Position numbers and translations under genes: made by a program | DNA from: Candidatus Methylomirabilota bacterium | Lineage (GTDB): Bacteria > Methylomirabilota > Methylomirabilia > Methylomirabilales > Methylomirabilaceae | Direction: 5' to 3' | Length of the DNA: 64,000 nucleotides | NCBI GenBank assembly: GCA_003104975.1 | Contig: PQAM01000010.1 | Span: 300,577 to 364,576 of the forward strand | In this document: piece by piece, positions 58,974-64,000 of the stretch | How the letters are laid out: every line of letters starts with the position of its first letter | Position numbering within the stretch: position 1 is the stretch's first letter | Notes under the pieces: generated by a model | The model's database searches: none | Told to the model about the DNA's origin: nothing | The model's input: the letters and a program-made list of their open reading frames with translations, nothing else

Positions 58974-59435
58974 TTAGTGCCGTCCGGGTTCGAGCCTTGA
59001 ACCCCGGGTGGACCAGTAGATGTACGCCTCCAGCGCCTTCATTGCGTCTGAGTCGTCTTCGATCCTTTCACCTTCGGCCGGTTTTTCGATGCACCAGTTG
59101 ATCATATCCCGCAGCGTTGAAAACTTGTTGACCTGTTCCTGGAATTTGGGAAATGTATACGGGTGGGTGTCCGACGCAAAGGGGTGACACATCGCGCATG
59201 CCATCCCGGTATTGGACAGGGTCACGCCCAGCCGTTTCTGTGTAGCCTCGTCACCGTGGAAGAGCAGGTCACCCACCTTCACCTGCTCCATAAAGACCTG
59301 TTCGAACGCCTTGAGTTGCTCAGGCGTATGCTTGGCCTTGTGTGCGAGAGCCGGGTTGCCGTAGACGACGCCGACGAGCAGACCCAGGAGAGAGGCGCCC
59401 AGTACGGTTCTTCCATAATGATATTGGCGTTTCAT
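58974..59435 (-). CDS. Monoheme c-type cytochrome
   Basis: This 153-residue exported protein has a signal peptide (TVLGASLLGLLVGVVYGNPALAH), one heme motif GMACAMCHPFASDTHPY (CAMCH, about 79) and a helical end VNKFSTLRDMINWCIEKPAEGERIEDDSDAMKALEAYIYWST. This resembles the diheme-class SoxX/peroxidase-associated cytochromes. It lies directly upstream of the SoxYZ-like gene on the same strand and likely carries electrons for it. Confidence 0.83.
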   Translation of the reverse strand: MKRQYHYGRTVLGASLLGLLVGVVYGNPALAHKAKHTPEQLKAFEQVFMEQVKVGDLLFHGDEATQKRLGVTLSNTGMACAMCHPFASDTHPYTFPKFQEQVNKFSTLRDMINWCIEKPAEGERIEDDSDAMKALEAYIYWSTRGSRLEPGRH

Positions 59436-59471
59436 CGCGGTCCTCCTCTTGGATATGCGACCGGTCGGTGG

Positions 59472-60704
59472 TTACTTGTACGCGCCGTAGTAGGGCCACT
59501 CGCGGTCGGCTATTCGCGGGCTTAGGATCTGATTGTTGTTATCCGCGCATCCTGAGTCCCACGGTGCCTCTCCGAGAATATCCTTTCGCCACATGACGTA
59601 TTCATTTTCGATCTTCTCGGCGGCGCTCATCGTCAATTTCGACCACCCGACCCCGTCAAAGGGATCGCCGGGATCGACGCGAACCTTGCACCTGGTCAAC
59701 GCCGGCACCCCCTCAGGCGCATACGGCCAGGTCCAGGACGTGGCCAGCATCCCGATCGAGCGCACCTTTCCGATCTCGTTGTATAACACCTGATGGGTGT
59801 GGCCGTGGATATTGGTGACGTTCGTATACGGCCTCAGCACCTCATGAACCTCGCGCCAGTCCCGCACCCAGAAATTCCACGGCGGGTAGTATTCATATAG
59901 CGGGTTGTGGCTGAAGATGACGACCGGCTTGTTCTTAGGCCAGTCTGACAGCGTGCGGGCAAGCCATTCGAGCTGGTCGCGGCCGACACCGGCCCACGCG
60001 CCGGCCACACTCCCATCGAGGGTGGCCATGTGGCCCATCCGCTCCTTAGGGGTCATCCTCTTCGCTGTCCAGTAGTCGGGACCGCGACTGACCGTATCGA
60101 GTCCGATAAAGCGGACCCCCTTGTGATCGAAGGTCCAGGTGGGCTTACCGAAGAGCTGTTGCCACCTCGCTCCCATATCGAGGTACCAGTCATGTTCGCC
60201 TGGGATAAACACTTTCTTGATGGTGATCTCTTTCAGAATATCAGCCCCAAGCTCCAGCTCGACCGGATCGCCGAGTTGCGCCAGATCGCCGCCATAGATC
60301 AGGAAATCGGCGGGTGGGGACATGGTCTGGAGATCTTTCACCGCCCGGGTGACCTTGTCGACGAAGCGGGTGTTGACGGTCTTTGGGTAGAGGTGGGAGT
60401 CGGAGATCCAGGCGAACTTGAAGGCTTCAGCGCCAAACGCCAGATCGAGCGTATTCATCCATGGCAGCCATCCGGCGGACGCCGCCCCGGCGGCCGCGCC
60501 GGCCAGCAGCGACTTGTGGATGAACACCCGCCGGGTGATTTCCATGCTCGTATCCGGTCGCTCGCCGGGTTGCTTCAATGTGTGGTCCATCTCACGGCGT
60601 TGGTTCGCAACCTCTGCGGACGCGCCGACCTTTCGCCACCACACACGTCTTGCCTGTGCTCTCAGGAGCCGTAGTCGGTCACGATCGCGGCCATAGTCAT
60701 CCAT
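59472..60704 (-). CDS. Tat-exported metallophosphoesterase
   Basis: This 410-residue protein has a Tat motif TRRVFIHKSLLAGAAAGAASAGWLPWM (about 55-82) after an unusually long basic N-terminal stretch. The calcineurin-like phosphoesterase core is FAWISDSHLYPKTVNTRFVDK, LIYGGDLAQLG, VFIPGEHDWYL, VVIFSHNPLYEYYPPW and NIHGHTHQVLYNEIG (GD, GNH-like and GHTH metal ligands). A strong site AAGGAGG precedes ATG 60704; a shorter start at 60548 would remove the basic arm. Substrate unknown; it belongs to the same strand block as the cytochrome and SoxYZ-like genes. Confidence 0.83.
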   Translation of the reverse strand: MDDYGRDRDRLRLLRAQARRVWWRKVGASAEVANQRREMDHTLKQPGERPDTSMEITRRVFIHKSLLAGAAAGAASAGWLPWMNTLDLAFGAEAFKFAWISDSHLYPKTVNTRFVDKVTRAVKDLQTMSPPADFLIYGGDLAQLGDPVELELGADILKEITIKKVFIPGEHDWYLDMGARWQQLFGKPTWTFDHKGVRFIGLDTVSRGPDYWTAKRMTPKERMGHMATLDGSVAGAWAGVGRDQLEWLARTLSDWPKNKPVVIFSHNPLYEYYPPWNFWVRDWREVHEVLRPYTNVTNIHGHTHQVLYNEIGKVRSIGMLATSWTWPYAPEGVPALTRCKVRVDPGDPFDGVGWSKLTMSAAEKIENEYVMWRKDILGEAPWDSGCADNNNQILSPRIADREWPYYGAYK

Positions 60705-60749
60705 CGTACGAACCTCCTTTACGCCGATCCGCGCGGGTTCCCACGTCGC

Positions 60750-61475
60750 TCACTTATTCAAGTCGACCTGAACCGATACCGCTTCATTCGCCTTCACAAC
60801 AACCGGGACCTCTACAGTCCCGACGTACTCTTGCCAGGTCACAAGGGTATAGGCGCCGGCCGGAACGCCGGTGATCGTGAAGCTGCCGTCGTTGACGGTT
60901 ACAGCGAAGTAGGGATTGTCGGCGACATAGATCCACCCCAGCATCCAACCGTGTGCGTCGCACTCAACCCGGACCATCCCGGTCTTCTTGAGCGGTCGGA
61001 CGACGCGGTCGCCCTTATTCGGCAATGTCACGCTGAAGACGGTTCGTTTTCCCAGAAACCCGTGCGTGGCATGCAGCACCGGATCGACGGTGTTGATTTC
61101 AAGGTCGGACTCGACCGGGACGACCTGGACGTGGGGTACAAAATCACAGTTCTTATTGGTGAGCGTGGGTGTCTTCGCATGCCGATCCCAGGGTTTGCCG
61201 CTTCCAACCGCTTTCAGGAATACGACGGCATCCTGAACACCCCGGTCCTCACTGAGGATCACCTGGGGTTCCTCGCGGATTCCACCGCAGACCTCTTGGT
61301 CTTTTGTGGGGATGATCATCTTCAGCGGAGGCGGCGAACCATGAAAGATCACTTTTCCGGTGATGGTTCCGCCGTCGGTAACGGGGGTTTCTTGACAGGA
61401 ATAGGCGATAGGAGTACGGGTAGTCAGAGCAACCGTAAGAGCAACGACGCTGAACAACATTCTCGAAGGTCTCAT
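60750..61475 (-). CDS. Cupredoxin/carboxypeptidase-regulatory-like periplasmic protein, paralogue
   Basis: This 241-residue exported protein (signal LFSVVALTVALTTRTPIA) parallels the protein at 53325: DGGTITGKVIFHGSPPPLK, VVFLKAVGSGKPWDR, VLHATHGFLGK and RVECDAHGWMLGWIYVADNPYFAVTVNDGSFTITGVPAGAYTLVTWQEYVG. The C-x2-H-x2-M arrangement of a blue-copper-like site is kept. It lies 45 bases upstream of the phosphoesterase gene on the same strand, so both may belong to one electron-transfer and oxidation unit. Confidence 0.78.
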   Translation of the reverse strand: MRPSRMLFSVVALTVALTTRTPIAYSCQETPVTDGGTITGKVIFHGSPPPLKMIIPTKDQEVCGGIREEPQVILSEDRGVQDAVVFLKAVGSGKPWDRHAKTPTLTNKNCDFVPHVQVVPVESDLEINTVDPVLHATHGFLGKRTVFSVTLPNKGDRVVRPLKKTGMVRVECDAHGWMLGWIYVADNPYFAVTVNDGSFTITGVPAGAYTLVTWQEYVGTVEVPVVVKANEAVSVQVDLNK

Positions 61476-61687
61476 GGCTCAGCCTCCTCGGTTAAATCAC
61501 AAGCTACGGTCTACAACGGTGTTTGTCAAGAATTTTCTCGATGTTTTTTTGGGGATTGTCGGAGAATGAGCGCATGGTGGATGGTAAGGTTCTGTCGCCG
61601 TCGGCCGCCTGGTGATGGCCTATCATGAGCGGAGGAGGGAAGGCCGTGAAAGTGGAGGAGGGCGGAAGACCCCCCCTCCACTTCTAC

Positions 61688-62722
61688 CTACTTTGGAAGC
61701 GCAGGCGCGGCTACCTTGAGATCGGGACAGCTCAGCGACTTCATAAACGCCGTCAGATCTCCCTTTTCCCGGGCCGTTAGCTTGAGCGGCTTGATCTCTT
61801 TTGAAAGATTCGGATTGGTGATGCCGCCTTTATCGTAGAAATCAATCACCGCCTCCAATGTCTTCTCGCTGCCATCATGCATATAGGGGGCGCTGGCGGC
61901 GATATTGCGCAGGGTCGGAGTCTTGAAGGCGCCCGTGTCGGACTCCTTCTTGGTAACCTTGAAGCGGCCGAGATCCGGGTCCTTTTTGCCCATCCCTACG
62001 CCGAGGTTGTGATAACTTTCATCGGTGAAGTTGAAGCCGGTATGACACGCAACACAATTAGCCTTTTTCCCTTGAAAGAGGGTGAGCCCCCGCTGGGCGC
62101 TTGGCGAGAGGGCCTTCTTATCGCCGGCCTCAAACCTATCGAAGGCAGAGTTGCCGCAAACGAGCGTCCGCTCGAAGGATGCGATAGCCTTGGCGACACC
62201 CTCCTTTGTGACCCCCGTCCCGAAGGCCTTTTTAAATTGCTCCTTATACCCCTGCATCTTATCCAGTGTCGCCACCATGGCGGGCAGGGTGTGGCCCATT
62301 TCGATCGGGTTCTGAACCGGACCCAGTGCCTGGTCTTCCAACGAGGGGGACCGGCCGTCCCAGAACTGATCCTGGCTGAAGAGCCGATTGATCGTCACTG
62401 GGGCATTGCGTCCTCCCACCTGTCCTTTGATCCCGGTCGAGGTAGGGCGGCCGTCGGAGAACCCTTTATCCGGCGCATGGCAGGTGGCGCAGGCGACGGT
62501 CCCATCGGCTGAGAGCCGCGGATCAAAATAGAGCTGCTTGCCGAGGTTGATCTTGTCGGCTGTTAACGGATTGTCCGGCGGGATATACGCCGCGTCCTCT
62601 TGCAGGCCCAACGGCAACTTGAGCTTGTATGTCCCTTCCGCACCGCTTTCTGTGGCAGAAAGACTCACTGCGATGGAGAAGAGTGTGCCAACCATGAGTA
62701 CCTGTCTTGCCCGTCGTTGCAT
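61688..62722 (-). CDS. Second MauG/cytochrome c peroxidase-type diheme protein
   Basis: This protein of about 344 residues has a signal peptide (RRARQVLMVGTLFSIAVSLSATES), heme 1 SADGTVACATCHAPDKGF, heme 2 KANCVACHTGFNFTDESYHNLGVGMG, and PTLRNIAASAPYMHDGSEKTLEAVIDFYDKGG. It is closely similar to the protein at 56964 over its whole length, i.e. a recent duplication around the phosphoesterase block. ATG 62722 has GGGAGG 8 bases upstream; the frame is open to 62842. Confidence 0.88.
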   Translation of the reverse strand: MQRRARQVLMVGTLFSIAVSLSATESGAEGTYKLKLPLGLQEDAAYIPPDNPLTADKINLGKQLYFDPRLSADGTVACATCHAPDKGFSDGRPTSTGIKGQVGGRNAPVTINRLFSQDQFWDGRSPSLEDQALGPVQNPIEMGHTLPAMVATLDKMQGYKEQFKKAFGTGVTKEGVAKAIASFERTLVCGNSAFDRFEAGDKKALSPSAQRGLTLFQGKKANCVACHTGFNFTDESYHNLGVGMGKKDPDLGRFKVTKKESDTGAFKTPTLRNIAASAPYMHDGSEKTLEAVIDFYDKGGITNPNLSKEIKPLKLTAREKGDLTAFMKSLSCPDLKVAAPALPK

Positions 62723-62967
62723 CCTGTCCCTCCCGGTCTGTGTGAGACCGCCATGTATGCTACCAGGTTCGGATCGGATTACCTGCATCCGTTCAACAAC
62801 TGCATCGATCATTTCGGCGTTCCTATATAGCACATCCAACAAGGCAACACAATTGCGCCCCGGAAATTTGTGGTGGGCGTTAAGGCGCGTGCGATCGGAT
62901 ACTGCACAAACAGAGATTCCGGTTTTTCATTGACTTCACTGTGCGGCTCGGATAGAAAACAGAGGTG

Positions 62968-63939
62968 ATGACAGATCATGACGAAAGATCACTCGGCCAC
63001 ATACGGACGCACCGCGCCAGCCCCTGGCCTAACCGCGTTGCGCTATCGACCGCGGCGGCTACCTTGGTGCTGATTTTTGTCGGCGGCCTGGTCACAAACA
63101 CCGGTGCGGGCCTGGCGGTGCCGGACTGGCCGACGACATTCGGGCACAACATGTTCCTCTACCCGTGGTCGCAGATGGTAGGCGGGATCTTCTACGAGCA
63201 CAGTCATCGACTGATCGGATCGCTGGTGGGCCTGCTCACCGTCGTAATGGCTCTTGTGCTCTGGTGGAAAGAACCGAAGGGATCGGCTCGACGACTGGCA
63301 ATGATCGCCGTCGGCGCCGTCATCGTTCAAGGGGTACTGGGCGGTCTGCGAGTGATCCTGACGCCGACCGGGAGCGAACTTGCGCTCATCCATGGCCTGC
63401 TGGCGCACGCCTTCTTTGCCCTCATCGTCAGCGTGACGGTCTTGACCTCTGCCGAGTGGAAACAGAGGCCGAGGATACCAATGATGGCCGATGATAAAGC
63501 AGTTCCGCGTCTCTGTCTTTTGACCACCGGTGTGATCTGCCTCCAGATCTTGTTTGGGGGGATGTTGACCCATATCGGCGACTGGATCTGGGCGCACCTG
63601 GTGTGTGCTGCTCTTGTCGCTGTCGCGGTCTGCTATCTGGCACGACATATTCTGAGGGGTCATTCGAATCAGGCGCAGTTCGCTCGTCCCGTGACGTTAC
63701 TCCTCGGTCTGTTAGGGCTGCAGCTTCTATTGGGGCTCGGGTCGTATGTGAACCGCTTTACCTCCCTCGAAATCCCCTTTGCGATCGTGGTACGATTGGC
63801 GCTTCCGACTGTCCACAGGATCACGGGCGCGCTGATGCTGGCTGCCTGTGTCGTGCTGACGCTGCGGGCCTGTCGAATACCGGCAACACGGCGAATCGGC
63901 GGCGATCGGGAATTGATTGCGGACCGGGTGCATGTATGA
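62968..63939 (+). CDS. ctaA: Heme A synthase (CtaA/COX15)
   Basis: This protein of about 323 residues has eight helices with paired histidines: YEHSHRLIGSLVGLLTVVMALVL (about 78), IHGLLAHAFFALIVSVTV (about 143), HLVCAALVAVAVCYLARHIL and TVHRITGALMLAACVVLTLRAC. VTNTGAGLAVPDWPTTFGHNM near the start is the CtaA signature. It oxidises heme O to heme A for aa3-type oxidases. ATG 62968 follows an in-frame GTG at 62965. The stop overlaps the next gene start. Confidence 0.9.
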   Translation: MTDHDERSLGHIRTHRASPWPNRVALSTAAATLVLIFVGGLVTNTGAGLAVPDWPTTFGHNMFLYPWSQMVGGIFYEHSHRLIGSLVGLLTVVMALVLWWKEPKGSARRLAMIAVGAVIVQGVLGGLRVILTPTGSELALIHGLLAHAFFALIVSVTVLTSAEWKQRPRIPMMADDKAVPRLCLLTTGVICLQILFGGMLTHIGDWIWAHLVCAALVAVAVCYLARHILRGHSNQAQFARPVTLLLGLLGLQLLLGLGSYVNRFTSLEIPFAIVVRLALPTVHRITGALMLAACVVLTLRACRIPATRRIGGDRELIADRVHV

Positions 63940-64000
63940 TGTCCATCGCGCATACATTGGGAGTCGAATTTACGCGCGCATCCAGGCGAGCGGCGGATTT
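63936..64000 (+). CDS. ctaB: Probable protoheme IX farnesyltransferase, 5' end only
   Basis: An ATG overlapping the ctaA stop opens a frame MMSIAHTLGVEFTRASRRAA cut by the window end. The 4-base overlap with ctaA and the usual gene order make ctaB (heme O synthase) the likely identity. Only 21 codons are visible, too few for a sure call. Confidence 0.5.
   Translation, partial: MMSIAHTLGVEFTRASRRAAD

Overview
The window is a GC-rich bacterial chromosome segment with no rRNA or tRNA gene. The gene content suggests a respiratory Gram-negative-type bacterium: c-type cytochromes, Rieske/cytochrome b complex, RND efflux pump, beta-barrel protein and Mla-type lipid transport. The NO/nitrite-type regulator cluster, the octaheme cytochrome linked to a split cytochrome bc complex, PQQ-associated SoxYZ and MauG-like proteins, and heavy use of selenocysteine fit a Candidatus Methylomirabilis-like (NC10) organism. 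That assignment is an inference, because no phylogenetic marker was compared.

Layout. 1-1.4 kb: an artificial-looking poly-C start, a HigBA toxin-antitoxin pair and an AbrB-type antitoxin with only a remnant partner. 1.4-6.6 kb: a plus-strand cluster of Crp/Fnr regulator, tandem DUF2249 protein, heme-copper-oxidase-like membrane protein, DUF59 protein, Mrp ATPase and hemerythrin/DUF2249 protein. 7-14.8 kb: a heavy-metal island with MerT-, MerP- and MerR-like proteins and a P1B ATPase. In it, in-frame UGA codons sit exactly where family cysteines belong. 14.8-22.6 kb: a flavin disulfide reductase, a glycosyltransferase, a DUF3047 protein, a TVP38 protein, a GrdB-like selenoprotein, a phosphate transporter, and ArsS- and ArsM-like enzymes. 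22.6-29.2 kb: a DedA pseudogene, small membrane and secreted proteins, an ECF sigma/anti-sigma pair and a collapsed mlaE-mlaD fusion. 29.8-36.4 kb: glycogen debranching enzyme, transaldolase/glucose-6-phosphate isomerase fusion, a 31-codon stump of gnd, and zwf. 36.7-44.3 kb: a cupredoxin-like protein, a Cus/Czc-type RND efflux system and a Usp protein. 44.5-48 kb: a collapsed NifA-like regulator, an ammonium transporter and VapBC. 48.2-54 kb: Rieske, cytochrome b in two pieces, an octaheme cytochrome c and a copper-site-like periplasmic protein. 54.2-64 kb: pyruvate phosphate dikinase, two MauG-type diheme proteins flanking a SoxYZ-like carrier, cytochrome c, phosphoesterase and cupredoxin-like genes, and heme A synthase with the start of the next gene.

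Main result. At least six genes between 7.07 and 19.24 kb are cut by UGA in ordinary ORF calling but read as intact selenoproteins: a glutaredoxin-like protein (UxxC), a zinc-ribbon protein, two different heavy-metal-associated-domain proteins with a double-selenocysteine UxxU, a DUF3179 protein and a GrdB-like protein. In each I can draw a short hairpin within about 10-25 nt after the UGA. A seventh candidate is a 48-residue membrane peptide at 27.3 kb. Together with a mer-type operator, this looks like a selenocysteine-based metal-handling system that standard annotation would report as fragments.

A second theme is gene collapse. The AbrB partner, mlaE-D, gnd and nifA-like genes have lost their middles or ends, and dedA is broken. 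This could be real deletion or an assembly effect. No selenocysteine machinery (selA, selB, selC, selD) lies in the window.
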